From Bradyrhizobium sp. AUGA SZCCT0176 (GTDB lineage: Bacteria > Pseudomonadota > Alphaproteobacteria > Rhizobiales > Xanthobacteraceae), in NCBI RefSeq assembly GCF_018130145.1, contig NZ_JAFCMB010000007.1:1-64000 (forward strand): a stretch of DNA of 64,000 nucleotides. Direction: 5' to 3'. A program made the position numbers and the translations under genes. The notes below the pieces were generated by a model. That model saw nothing but the letters and a program-made list of their open reading frames with translations. It did no database searches and was not told where the DNA came from. Below are positions 9,057-17,737 of the stretch, piece by piece (the stretch's first letter is position 1; each line of letters starts with the position of its first letter).

Positions 9057-10661
9057 CTATTTCTTTTCCGGCGGCACCACAATCACGTTCCAGATCGTGG
9101 CGGGGCCCGGCCCCCCTGAGAAAAACCTTCGCGTGGTGACCACCATACGCTCGCCATTGGCAGCATGGGCATTCATCCATGCCTCGCATTTTTCCAGCTT
9201 CCAGTCGCCGGTTTCGCAGATCCCGATAAAGCCGGATCGCTTGGCCTCTTCGAGCGAGGTCAGCCCGGACGACCACGGCTCGTACGGCGTCAGGACCGCC
9301 GGATGATCGGCGCTGTAGAATGTAACGGGGTGGCCGATATCGCTATAGGCCGCAACCACCGGCAAGGCTGAGAAAAACCGCCGGTGCCAGACTTCCGTCA
9401 GTTCGCGGGCGAGTTCGGAGCGCGCCCGGTAGCTTGCCCCCTCGTTGCGATGCTGGCCGGCATCATAGGCAGCGATCTGCGGCGATGCGATCAACACCGC
9501 TACCGACAGCACCAGCCAGGTCGCGGTCAGCCGAAGCAGCGCCAACTGCCGCACCCGCAGCGCCGGGATCGCGATCAACGCCAGCGGCACCAGGAAGAAC
9601 AGCGGGATGCCCCAATCGGTCTTGATGTAGATCTGGAACAGCACCGCGCCGAGCGGCGGCCCGATCGCGACCACCGCCTGGATCAGCCAGACATTGAGCG
9701 CCTGCGTGGTGTTCACGCTGGCATTCGCGCCGCGCGACCAGAACGCAAAAGACGGCTTGCGCCAGCGCGACGGCCACGCCAGCGCTACTCCCGCCAGCAC
9801 CACCGGCAACGCCAGCAGCGCCAGATTATGGCCGACATAACCGAGCGCGAGGTTGTCGATCATGCGGCGGTCGCTGATCGAATAGATCTCGCCGGCATAG
9901 GTGAACGGGACGAAATTCACGTCCCGGAGCCAGAGGAAGTGCGGGACCATCGCCACGACGAGCACGAAGATGGCCACCCACGGCGCCGGCGAGCGCAGGA
10001 ATTGCAGGCGCTGCGGGTGGATCAGCGCGGCGAGGCCGATGGCGCCGATCATCGTCAGCGCCCAGTATTTGGTCATCAGCGCCAGCGCGCCGGCGATCCC
10101 AAGCAACCATCCGGATTTCACGCTGCGCTTCTCGAATGCGTCGAGATAGGCCAGCACCAGAAGCGGCAGCGTCACCAGCTGCAGCAGGTCCGGATTGTAC
10201 TTGAAGCCCTTGAAGTTGAAGATCGGATAGAGCGCGAGCATCACCACGACGAGGAAGGCGCGGCGGTGATCGACCACGCGCAGCGCCAGCAGCCAGCAGA
10301 TCACGAGCCCCAAGCCCAGCGTCGCCATCGCCAGCGCATAGGTCGCCCAATCGGTGACCGGAAACAGCCTGAACCAGGCGCCCGCCACCCATCCCGACAG
10401 CGGCGGATGCTTGCCATAGCCGAACAGGAACTTCTGGCCCCAGCCGAACGCCTCGGCGACGTCCATATGGATATCCTGGCCGGTCTTCAGATTGACCAGG
10501 ATCAGCGTCCAGAGCGCGGCATGGACCACGGCAAAGCCGCTCACCAGCCACAAAGCGCCCTTGGGGTCGCTGGCGCATGAGGCCAGCCATGCCGCCAGCC
10601 GCCGGACGGACAATCTGCGCCGGGAACGCGCGGCGGCGGGTAAAATTGATGCAGTCGACAT
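9057..10661 (-). CDS. Family 39-like membrane glycosyltransferase
   Basis: The 534-residue polytopic inner-membrane protein belongs to the ArnT/PMT-like superfamily (GT-C fold). About ten hydrophobic segments are visible. The first luminal loop contains an acidic residue in HMDVAEAFGWGQK and the typical YGKHPPLSGW motif, shared with lipid-linked-sugar transferases that modify lipid A or envelope glycans. A C-terminal soluble periplasmic part of about 130 residues follows the last helix. The acceptor is not identifiable. The neighbouring SDR is too generic to suggest a pathway. Confidence 0.85.
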   Translation of the reverse strand: MSTASILPAAARSRRRLSVRRLAAWLASCASDPKGALWLVSGFAVVHAALWTLILVNLKTGQDIHMDVAEAFGWGQKFLFGYGKHPPLSGWVAGAWFRLFPVTDWATYALAMATLGLGLVICWLLALRVVDHRRAFLVVVMLALYPIFNFKGFKYNPDLLQLVTLPLLVLAYLDAFEKRSVKSGWLLGIAGALALMTKYWALTMIGAIGLAALIHPQRLQFLRSPAPWVAIFVLVVAMVPHFLWLRDVNFVPFTYAGEIYSISDRRMIDNLALGYVGHNLALLALPVVLAGVALAWPSRWRKPSFAFWSRGANASVNTTQALNVWLIQAVVAIGPPLGAVLFQIYIKTDWGIPLFFLVPLALIAIPALRVRQLALLRLTATWLVLSVAVLIASPQIAAYDAGQHRNEGASYRARSELARELTEVWHRRFFSALPVVAAYSDIGHPVTFYSADHPAVLTPYEPWSSGLTSLEEAKRSGFIGICETGDWKLEKCEAWMNAHAANGERMVVTTRRFFSGGPGPATIWNVIVVPPEKK

Positions 10662-10776
10662 GGAGGAGTGCGTAGCGCGTTTTTGGCGCGCGTGGAATCA
10701 GCTTGGCGTGAAGAATGCCCCTTAAAATACAGCAATATGGTTGCCGCACGGGGATGTGAATGCTATCCCGCGCCCC

Positions 10777-12588
10777 ATGACAACTGCCCCGATTTCCAAC
10801 ATCCGCAACTTCTCCATCGTCGCCCATATCGACCATGGCAAATCGACGCTGGCCGACCGCCTGATCCAGACCACCGGCGGGCTGACCGATCGCGAAATGG
10901 CGGGCAAGGAGCAGGTGCTCGATTCCATGGATATCGAGCGCGAGCGCGGCATCACCATCAAGGCGCAGACGGTCCGGCTGAACTACCGCGCCAAGGACGG
11001 CAAGGATTACATCTTCAACCTGATGGACACGCCGGGCCATGTCGACTTCGCCTACGAAGTCTCGCGCTCGCTGGCGGCCTGTGAAGGATCGCTGCTGGTG
11101 GTCGACGCCAGCCAGGGCGTCGAGGCGCAGACGCTCGCCAACGTCTACCACGCGCTCGACGCGGGTCATGAGATCGTGCCGGTCCTCAACAAGGTCGACC
11201 TGCCTGCGGCCGAACCCGAAAAGGTCAGGCAGCAGATCGAGGACGTAATCGGCATCAGCGCCGCTGACGCGGTGATGATCTCGGCCAAGACCGGGCTTGG
11301 CATTCCCGACGTGCTGGAAGCCATCGTCACCCGCCTGCCGCCGCCGAAGGGCGACCGCAACGCGACGCTGAAGGCGCTTCTGGTCGATAGCTGGTACGAC
11401 GTCTATCTCGGCGTCGTCGTTCTCATTCGCGTCGTCGATGGCGTGATGAAGAAGGGCAGCCGCATCCGAATGATGGGCACCAACGCCGCCTATGACGTCG
11501 AGCGCGTCGGCTTCTTCACGCCGAAGATGACGCAGATCGACGAACTCGGCCCCGGCGAGATCGGTTTCATCACCGCCGCGATCAAGGAAGTCGCCGACAC
11601 CCGCGTCGGCGATACCATCACCGACGACCGCAAGCCGATCACCGAGATGTTGCCGGGCTTCAAGCCCGCGATACCCGTGGTGTTCTGCGGCCTGTTCCCG
11701 GTCGATGCCGACGACTTCGAAACGTTGCGCGCAGCGATGGGCAAACTGCGCCTCAACGATGCAAGCTTCTCGTTCGAGATGGAGACGTCGGCGGCGCTCG
11801 GCTTCGGCTTCCGCTGCGGCTTCCTCGGGCTGTTGCATCTGGAGATCATCCAGGAGCGGCTGTCGCGCGAATTCGATCTCAACCTGATCGCGACCGCGCC
11901 GAGCGTGATCTACAAGATGCACCTGACTGACGGTCAGGAGATCGAAATCCACAATCCCGTCGACATGCCCGACGTGGTCAAGATCGCCGAGATCCAGGAG
12001 CCATGGATCGAAGCCACCATCCTGACGCCGGACGAATATCTCGGCAGCGTGCTGAAGCTTTGCCAGGACCGCCGTGGTTCGCAGAAGGAGCTGACGTATG
12101 TCGGCTCGCGCGCGATGGTGAAGTATGATCTGCCGCTCAACGAGGTCGTGTTCGATTTCTACGACCGGCTCAAATCGGTCTCGAAGGGCTACGCCTCGTT
12201 CGATTATCATCTGACCGACTACAAGCCCGCGGATCTCGTCAAGATGCAGATCCTCGTCAACCTCGAGCCGGTGGACGCATTGTCGATGCTGGTGCATCGC
12301 ACCCGCGCCGAAGGCCGCGGCCGCGCCATGGTCGAGCGGATGAAGGAACTGATCCCGCCGCACATGTTCGTGATTCCGATCCAGGCTGCGATCGGCGGCA
12401 AGGTGATCGCCCGCGAGACCGTCCGCGCGCTGCGCAAGGACGTCACCGCGAAATGCTACGGCGGCGACATCACGCGCAAGCGCAAGCTTCTGGAGAAGCA
12501 GAAGGAAGGCAAGAAGAAGATGCGGCAGTTCGGCAAGGTCGACATCCCGCAGGAAGCCTTCATTGCCGCGCTGAAGGTGGATAGCTGA
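10777..12588 (+). CDS. lepA: Elongation factor 4 (LepA) ribosomal GTPase
   Basis: The 603-residue LepA/EF4 is of standard length. The G domain begins at SIVAHIDHGKSTL (G1), followed by DTPGHVDF (G3) and NKVDLP (G4), then EF-G-like domains II, III and V. The LepA-specific C-terminal domain ends in basic KRKLLEKQKEGKKKMRQFG. The start is the ATG ten residues before SIVAHIDHG. EF4 acts on stalled or mis-translocated ribosomes and in 30S biogenesis. It is monocistronic here, with no obvious terminator in the gap before the MFS gene. Confidence 0.98.
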   Translation: MTTAPISNIRNFSIVAHIDHGKSTLADRLIQTTGGLTDREMAGKEQVLDSMDIERERGITIKAQTVRLNYRAKDGKDYIFNLMDTPGHVDFAYEVSRSLAACEGSLLVVDASQGVEAQTLANVYHALDAGHEIVPVLNKVDLPAAEPEKVRQQIEDVIGISAADAVMISAKTGLGIPDVLEAIVTRLPPPKGDRNATLKALLVDSWYDVYLGVVVLIRVVDGVMKKGSRIRMMGTNAAYDVERVGFFTPKMTQIDELGPGEIGFITAAIKEVADTRVGDTITDDRKPITEMLPGFKPAIPVVFCGLFPVDADDFETLRAAMGKLRLNDASFSFEMETSAALGFGFRCGFLGLLHLEIIQERLSREFDLNLIATAPSVIYKMHLTDGQEIEIHNPVDMPDVVKIAEIQEPWIEATILTPDEYLGSVLKLCQDRRGSQKELTYVGSRAMVKYDLPLNEVVFDFYDRLKSVSKGYASFDYHLTDYKPADLVKMQILVNLEPVDALSMLVHRTRAEGRGRAMVERMKELIPPHMFVIPIQAAIGGKVIARETVRALRKDVTAKCYGGDITRKRKLLEKQKEGKKKMRQFGKVDIPQEAFIAALKVDS

Positions 12589-12678
12589 GGCCCGCTTCGC
12601 GCACTTTGCCCGCTGGCTCGACGACCCTGCGCCGCCCGACCCTGGCGGTGAGTTGCGAAAACCTGTGACCGGCCATTC

Positions 12679-12759
12679 ATCCGCCGCCTTGCTCTGCCGC
12701 GGCGGATAGGTCACCATCGTCCCGCGCACACAAAAAATATTACAAGCGCGAGGAAACGC
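12679..12759 (+). promoter_or_regulatory. Leader of the MFS gene, copy 1 of a duplicated upstream element
   Basis: Begins with a hairpin (ATCCGCCGC / GCGGCGGAT), continues with CACCATCG, then an A-rich tract and GCGAGGAAACGC immediately before the ATG at 12760. The same order of elements with similar sequence precedes the next gene at 14098. The shared part reaches the ribosome binding site, so it may act at transcript or translation level. Confidence 0.6.
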
Positions 12760-14007
12760 ATGAGCAAACCCGCCGGTTTCTCCCAGCCCGGTTTCTCCTA
12801 TGGCTGGATCGTCGTCGGCGCAGGCGCGCTGATGACCTGTGTCGGCTTTGGCACGATGTTGTCGCTGGCGGTGTTCCTGCAGCCGATTGCGACGGATACG
12901 GGCTGGTCGGTCAGCGGCGTCTCGGCGGCGGCGACGATCGATTTCCTTGCCATGGGATTTGCGGCGTTCTTCTGGGGCGCGCTGTCCGACCGGTTCGGAA
13001 CCCGCATCGTGGTTTTGGCCGGCGCCGTGCTGCTGGGTATCGGCCTGGTCGGCGCGAGCCAGGCCACGAGTCTCTGGCAATTCCAGTTTTTCTTCGGCGT
13101 ATTGATCGGGATCGCTGCGGGGAGTTTCTATGCGCCGATGGTCGCGGTGGCGAGCGCCTGGATCGAACATCGCCGCAGCCTTGCGGTGGCGCTGGTGTCG
13201 GCCGGCATGGGCGTGTCGCCGCTGACGATCGCGCCATTCGCAAGCTGGCTGATCACCGCCTATGACTGGCGCACCGCGATGCTGGTGATCGGCATCGCAT
13301 CCTGGGCGCTGCTGATCCCGGCGTCGTTCCTGGTCCGTCCGGCGCCGGAGGCCGCAGCACCTGCGAGCGGCGGGACGGATGCGCCGGAAATGCAGTGGTC
13401 CGTCGGACAGGCGTTGCGGACCCCGCAATTCATCACGCTGGCATTGGCGCATTTCGCCTGCTGCGCGGCGCATTCGGGACCGATCTTCCACATGGTGAGC
13501 TACGCGATGATCTGCGGCATCGCGCCGCTGACCGCCGTCACCGTTTACAGCCTTGCCGGATTCTCCGGCCTCGGCGGCCGTCTGCTGCTCGGCATCATGG
13601 CCGACCGCCTCGGCGCCAAGCCGGTACTGGTCGGCGGGCTGTTCGTGCAGGCGATGTCGGTTGCGACCTATCTCGCGGTCGGCCAGCTCGGCGAGTTCTA
13701 TGCGCTGTCTGTGATCTTCGGGCTCGCCTATGGCGGCGTGATGCCGCTCTATGCGGTGCTGGTGCGCGAATATTTCGGCGCGCGCATCATGGGCACGGTG
13801 TTCGGCGCGGTCTCCGCCTTTGCCAGCCTCGGCATGGCGCTGGGGCCATTGGCCGGCGGGTGGGTGTTCGACACTTTCCACGCCTATAACTGGCTCTATG
13901 TCGGCTCCTTCGCGATCGGCATTACCGCGGTCGCGGTGGCGCTGAGTTTCCCGTCGGCGAAGCGGCCATCGCAACCGTCGCTCGATCTCGGACGCGCCGC
14001 AGCCTGA
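12760..14007 (+). CDS. MFS transporter (OFA/monocarboxylate-like)
   Basis: Major facilitator superfamily permease of 415 residues with about 12 transmembrane helices. The inter-helix 2-3 motif is present (FFWGALSDRFGTRIVV), as is its repeat in the second half (GRLLLGIMADRLGAKPVL). This pattern is typical of the oxalate/formate antiporter and monocarboxylate-type branch. Its neighbour is an acyl-CoA-dehydrogenase-like flavoprotein with a near-identical leader, suggesting uptake of a carboxylate or aromatic compound that the enzyme then processes. The substrate is unknown. Confidence 0.88.
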   Translation: MSKPAGFSQPGFSYGWIVVGAGALMTCVGFGTMLSLAVFLQPIATDTGWSVSGVSAAATIDFLAMGFAAFFWGALSDRFGTRIVVLAGAVLLGIGLVGASQATSLWQFQFFFGVLIGIAAGSFYAPMVAVASAWIEHRRSLAVALVSAGMGVSPLTIAPFASWLITAYDWRTAMLVIGIASWALLIPASFLVRPAPEAAAPASGGTDAPEMQWSVGQALRTPQFITLALAHFACCAAHSGPIFHMVSYAMICGIAPLTAVTVYSLAGFSGLGGRLLLGIMADRLGAKPVLVGGLFVQAMSVATYLAVGQLGEFYALSVIFGLAYGGVMPLYAVLVREYFGARIMGTVFGAVSAFASLGMALGPLAGGWVFDTFHAYNWLYVGSFAIGITAVAVALSFPSAKRPSQPSLDLGRAAA

Positions 14008-14017
14008 GACGCGTATC

Positions 14018-14097
14018 CTCCGCCGCCTTGATCGGAGGCGGCGGATGGGCCACCATCGCCCCTCGCGCAAACAAAACAAGACAATGCGAGGAAGCGC
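14018..14097 (+). promoter_or_regulatory. Leader of the acyl-CoA-dehydrogenase gene, copy 2 of the duplicated element
   Basis: Mirrors 12679-12759: a CCGCCGCC...GGCGGCGG hairpin, then CACCATCG, an A-rich stretch (AAACAAAACAAGACAATG) and GCGAGGAAGCGC directly before the ATG at 14098. Copy 1 and copy 2 differ at scattered bases but keep order and spacing, which points to a mobile or selected leader rather than chance. Confidence 0.6.
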
Positions 14098-15270
14098 ATG
14101 AACAAGCACCCCGGCCTCGACCTCGTCGAGCGCGCGCGCATGCTGCAGCCATTGATCGCGCGCGACGCCGACGAAATCGAGCGGACGCGGCGGCTGACGC
14201 CGGATGTGACCACCGCCCTGATCGAGAACGGGCTTTATCGTTCGTTGCTGCCGCAGAGCCTCGGCGGCGCCGAATTGCCGCTCGAGATCTTCATGCAGAT
14301 GCAGGAGGAAATCGCCAAGGCCGATGCCTCCACCGCCTGGTGCCTCGGCCAATGCAGCGTCTGCGCCATGACCGCGGCCTATCTCGATGCCGATGCCGCC
14401 AGCGAGATTTTCAACGTCGCGCCCGGCATCCTCGCCTGGGGCGCCATCAAGCATGAAGTGCAGGTCGTGCCCGGCGGCTACAAGGCCAGCGCGCGCTGGG
14501 ATTTTGCCAGCGGCTCCCGGCAGGCGAGCTGGCTCGGCGCCCATGTCAGGATCGTCGAGGCCGACGGCAGCCCGCGGCGCAAGGCGGACGGCTCGCCGGA
14601 AATTCGCACCATCCTGTTTCCGGTGGCTGATGCCACGATGTATGACGTCTGGGACGTGATCGGCTTGCGCGGCACCGGCACCGACTCCTACTCGGTCGAC
14701 AACCTCTTCATCCCGGACAAATTCGCCGCGCTGCGCGACGATCCTTCGGCGCTCCGCGAAAACGGCCCGCTCTACAAGCTCTCCACCAACATGGTGTTCA
14801 GCATGGGCTTTGCCGCGACCTCGCTCGGCGTCGCGCGCGCGACGCTGGATGCCGCCACCGATCTGGCGCGCGGCAAGACGCCGCAAGGCCTCAAGGCGAT
14901 GCGCGACAACAACGCCGTGCAGGGCCTGATCGGGCGCACCGAGGCGAGCTTGCGCGCCGCGCGCGCCTATCTCTACACCACCGCGGCTGAGGTCTGGCGC
15001 GATCTGGCGCGCGGCGACGCCATCACCGAACAGCATCGCATTGCGCTGCGCATTGCCGCGACCTGGACCATTCATCAATCGACCTCCGTGGTCGACACCG
15101 CCTATCACATGGCCGGCGCCACCGCCGTCTTCAGCGCCAACAAGTTCGAACGGCGTTTTCGCGACATGCACGCCATCGCGCAGCAGATCCAGGCCCGCGA
15201 TACCCATTACGAAGATGCCGGCAAGGCGATTCTGCTCGCCAATCTCGACGCGCCGCCGACGGCACGTTGA
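14098..15270 (+). CDS. Acyl-CoA dehydrogenase family flavoprotein (HsaA/DszC-like)
   Basis: The 390-residue protein has the acyl-CoA dehydrogenase fold: an N-terminal helical domain (IENGLYRSLLPQSLGG), a middle beta domain (SARWDFASGSRQASW) and a C-terminal four-helix bundle. The WxFxSG motif and the lack of an obvious catalytic glutamate resemble the flavin-dependent monooxygenase branch (HsaA, DszC, hydroxylase components of two-component systems) rather than true dehydrogenases. No flavin reductase gene is adjacent. The paired leader with the upstream MFS gene suggests joint regulation. The reaction is inferred only to family level. Confidence 0.85.
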   Translation: MNKHPGLDLVERARMLQPLIARDADEIERTRRLTPDVTTALIENGLYRSLLPQSLGGAELPLEIFMQMQEEIAKADASTAWCLGQCSVCAMTAAYLDADAASEIFNVAPGILAWGAIKHEVQVVPGGYKASARWDFASGSRQASWLGAHVRIVEADGSPRRKADGSPEIRTILFPVADATMYDVWDVIGLRGTGTDSYSVDNLFIPDKFAALRDDPSALRENGPLYKLSTNMVFSMGFAATSLGVARATLDAATDLARGKTPQGLKAMRDNNAVQGLIGRTEASLRAARAYLYTTAAEVWRDLARGDAITEQHRIALRIAATWTIHQSTSVVDTAYHMAGATAVFSANKFERRFRDMHAIAQQIQARDTHYEDAGKAILLANLDAPPTAR

Positions 15271-15284
15271 GGGAACGAACCGCA

Positions 15285-16037
15285 TCAGGCCTTGCGCGCG
15301 CCGAACAGTCTACCTTTCCAACCCAGCGCAACGACGACCGCCAGCATCACGAGGAACGCGACGCTGGTGACAAGGTTCAACATCCTGTCGACGCCCGAAC
15401 AGTAATCCCCGTAGACACAACTACGCGACATCAATCCAGCGGCAGCCATTGCCGCAAGAATGACCAGCAAGCTGACAAACAGCAACAGCCAGTAGACGCA
15501 AATGACTGCAGCCCGCCGCACCGGGGACGGCATGCCCAAGGCCACAGGTTCAACGCGTTCGGTAATGTATTGGCCAGATCGCGCTTTGGCAGGATCACGG
15601 ATTTGCACGGTCGACCGCGTCAGCAGATCGTGAACCGCCTGGTTGCGGCGTGTCGCCGCCAGGATCACGAACGAGTACCAGCCAAGCACACCTTTGAGGA
15701 CGACGCGGGCGCAGGCCTTGAGAAAACTTACGTTGCCGCCGCTACGATCGTCAACAACGCGCAGATTGGTCAAATGATGCCCCAGCGTGCCGCCGGTGAA
15801 CGACACCAGAATCGGCTCATAGAGCAGCAACGTGGCAATCACCAGACATCCCAGTGCTCGGGAAAAATTATCGTTCTCTACCGAAACCGCCAGCATAACC
15901 GCACCGAAGAGGACGGCCATGGCGATGGCCCAGTCGACCACGATCCCTCGAAAGCGGCGAGAAAATCGCGCATAGAGTGGAGCGGACGCGGCGGCATCAA
16001 GGGGCATATGCGACATTCGATTTTGATTCTGGCTCAT
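15285..16037 (-). CDS. RDD-family membrane protein
   Basis: The 250-residue membrane protein contains an RDD-type segment. The YARFSRRFRGIVVDW region is followed by hydrophobic helices, a GGTLGHHLTNLRVVDDRSG signature, and two C-terminal helices around residues 185-240. RDD proteins are poorly characterised; some have ion-transport roles. It converges on the acyl-CoA dehydrogenase gene with only 14 bp between the ends. Confidence 0.8.
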   Translation of the reverse strand: MSQNQNRMSHMPLDAAASAPLYARFSRRFRGIVVDWAIAMAVLFGAVMLAVSVENDNFSRALGCLVIATLLLYEPILVSFTGGTLGHHLTNLRVVDDRSGGNVSFLKACARVVLKGVLGWYSFVILAATRRNQAVHDLLTRSTVQIRDPAKARSGQYITERVEPVALGMPSPVRRAAVICVYWLLLFVSLLVILAAMAAAGLMSRSCVYGDYCSGVDRMLNLVTSVAFLVMLAVVVALGWKGRLFGARKA

Positions 16038-16218
16038 ATTCTATAAACTTGAGAAGAGACGAGTCCAGCAGGCTCCCTGTAATGGAGAGCCTCCCATGAG
16101 ACGGCACGAGGACAATCGTGGTTCTATCGTGCGAACGGCTCTGGCGCGGCTTCCGCTCGTCGACCAACTGCCCTATCCTGTTTCAGCAATGGCATGCTCG
16201 GATATTCGGACGACCGCG

Positions 16219-16680
16219 ATGAAGACCACGGCAAAGAGCGGCACCGCAAAGAGACTACCCGTGGCAGCTTCGGCCCCCGCCGTCGAAGCCGTCTTCAATG
16301 CCTATCCGAAACCGGTCAAAGCCAGATTGCTGGCGCTGCGCCGGCTCATCTTCGATACCGCGAAAACCACCAAGGGCGTCGGCGCGCTGGAAGAGACGTT
16401 GAAATGGGGGCAGCCGAGCTATCTCACGGCGGAGACCAAAAGCGGCAGCACGATCCGGATCGACCAGGTCAAGGCTGAGGCCGGCCAGTACGCGGTTTAC
16501 TTCCATTGCCAGACCAATCTGGTCGAGACGTTTCGCGAGCTCTATCCGGAGCTGCGTTACGAAGGAAACCGGGCCATCCTTCTTGGCGCGGAGGATAAGG
16601 TGCCCGAGGCCGAGTTGCGCCACTGCGTGGCGCTGGCGCTGACGTATCATTTGGGGAAGCGGAAGAACGGTGCGAAGTAA
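16219..16680 (+). CDS. DUF1801 (YdhG/YjbR-like) protein
   Basis: Small cytoplasmic protein of 153 residues from the ATG at 16219; the frame is open 41 codons upstream without similarity. The DUF1801 core is recognisable: VFNAYPKPVKARLLALRRLI, then LEETLKWGQPSY, and a C-terminal LALTYHLGKRKNGAK. The biochemical role of the family is not established. Its last codons are almost repeated 0.9 kb downstream at 17524-17571, beyond a block of repeats. Confidence 0.8.
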   Translation: MKTTAKSGTAKRLPVAASAPAVEAVFNAYPKPVKARLLALRRLIFDTAKTTKGVGALEETLKWGQPSYLTAETKSGSTIRIDQVKAEAGQYAVYFHCQTNLVETFRELYPELRYEGNRAILLGAEDKVPEAELRHCVALALTYHLGKRKNGAK

Positions 16681-16719
16681 CTCGCCGTCATTGTGAGGAC
16701 GCACAACGCTCGTTCCGCG

Positions 16720-16863
16720 CGTCGTCCCGGCCTTGAGCCGGGACCCATACCGCGTGATCTCTCGATGAAGACTTGGTCGCAGAGACCTTTCGCATAACTT
16801 CTTCCTGTGGTTATGGGTCCCCCGATGCGCAATTGCGCATCTGAGCTCAAGGCCGGGACGACG
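16720..16863. repeat. Long inverted repeat (144 bp), repeat-cluster element A
   Basis: Left arm CGTCGTCCCGGCCTTGAG plus CCGGGACCCATA; right arm TATGGGTCCC ... CTCAAGGCCGGGACGACG. The arms are complementary over their ends with a spacer. A perfect GATGCGCAATTGCGCATC palindrome lies inside the right half. This is a rhizobial palindromic element type, seen again in another version at 17602-17726. Confidence 0.75.
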
Positions 16864-17436
16864 GCGGTGTTTGCTGTTGCACCGTCATCCAAACGCAGTT
16901 CAGCATTCTCGCGGCGCACAGCACCCGAGCTTTGCCATTCAATCTCCTTGCCCTCCAATGAGAGGGCGCAGGGAAGACCGGGTGCGCGCTGCACCCGCGG
17001 TCTCGCGTGCGGTTTGCACAAAACAAGGTGCACACGAGCATACAGGGCAGCGGAGAACACCCGGCCTTCCCTGCGCAATGGCTTTACGGCTTATGCCGTG
17101 CTCTCCCCGGAGACGAGTTCTTGGTTGACTCCGTCGCTGCCGTTCAGCTCTCGCCTACCCGACAGCTTGACACCTGCAACGGGCGCCAGGACCACACGGT
17201 TTTGCCGTACGCTTAGTCCGCGCCGTCGTCGAGGCGTAAACCAGCGTCCACCGCAACCCGTCCAACGTCCGTGACGACGGCCGACGCCCTCTGAGTGGGA
17301 CGGGATGGGCAAACATATGCACCTGATTTCCCTTCTGGTAAACAGAAATATTTTTTATTTTAGGGCTTGACACAATTTCCGTAAATCAGAACTGATTTGC
17401 CCGTCGAGTTAATTTGTCGCAGTCATTCCGGGGCGC
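16864..17436. other. Non-coding stretch, probable dispersed Bradyrhizobium repeat
   Basis: No convincing gene on either strand: the open frames are short, overlapping and low in similarity to anything known. The sequence changes from GC-rich to an AT-rich patch around 17330-17400 (runs of A and T, then CTTGACACAATTTCC, which resembles a -35 region). From memory, segments of this stretch recur in Bradyrhizobium genomes as intergenic repeats; this needs a database comparison. It may be the residue of an insertion. Confidence 0.4.
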
Positions 17437-17519
17437 GTAGGATGGGTGGAGCGAAGCGATACCCATCAATGCTTGCACGGGGTGAAATGATGGGTTTCGC
17501 TTCGCTCTACCGATCCTAC
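17437..17519. repeat. 83-bp hairpin repeat, element B
   Basis: Arms GTAGGATGGGTGGAGCGAAGCG and CGCTTCGCTCTACCGATCCTAC are inversely complementary with small mismatches. Inner ATACCCATCA / TGATGGGTTT also pairs. Typical of a mobile palindromic unit inserted between genes. Confidence 0.75.
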
Positions 17520-17523
17520 GAAC

Positions 17524-17571
17524 TTGCTGACGTATCATCTGGGCAAGCGGAAGGGCGGTGGGACGAAATGA
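17524..17571 (+). pseudogene. Stray 3' end of a DUF1801 gene
   Basis: The in-frame string LTYHLGKRKGGGTK-stop is almost the same as the C-terminus of the DUF1801 protein ending at 16680 (LTYHLGKRKNGAK-stop). The DNA matches nearly base for base over about 30 nucleotides (GCTGACGTATCAT). The rest of the gene is absent; repeat element B abuts its left side. This is best explained by a tandem duplication whose body was deleted or replaced by repeats. Confidence 0.65.
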
Positions 17572-17601
17572 CTCTCCGCTGCGTTCCAAATTCCATCAAC
17601 G

Positions 17602-17726
17602 CGTCGTCCCGGCGAACGCCGGGACCCATACGCCGCGGCGGTCGTTTTGCGGAAAGTCTCTAACGCCAGCGCTCTAGCCGATGGGCCGCGGCGTATGGGC
17701 CCCGGCGCAAGGCCGGGGCGACGACG
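17602..17726. repeat. Long inverted repeat (125 bp), element C
   Basis: Arms CGTCGTCCCGGCG.. plus GGGACCCATACGCCGCGGC, and GCCGCGGCGTATGGGCCC plus GGCCGGGGCGACGACG. It is the same family as element A at 16720-16863 but with different inner sequence. It lies just downstream of the minus-strand PAS-GGDEF-EAL gene. Confidence 0.75.
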
Positions 17727-17737
17727 GAACGGTTGAG

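Noticed and set aside
9826..15285. Very long minus-strand open frame (over 1800 codons) across lepA, the MFS and the acyl-CoA dehydrogenase genes
   Set aside because: It is antisense to three well-supported genes; its composition is the Arg/His/Gln-rich pattern expected from the complement of high-GC codons, and its 3' end merely overlaps the GT39 gene in another frame.
16720..17726. CRISPR-like array
   Set aside because: The repeats are inverted, of different lengths and unevenly spaced; no direct repeat-spacer pattern or cas genes were seen in the window.
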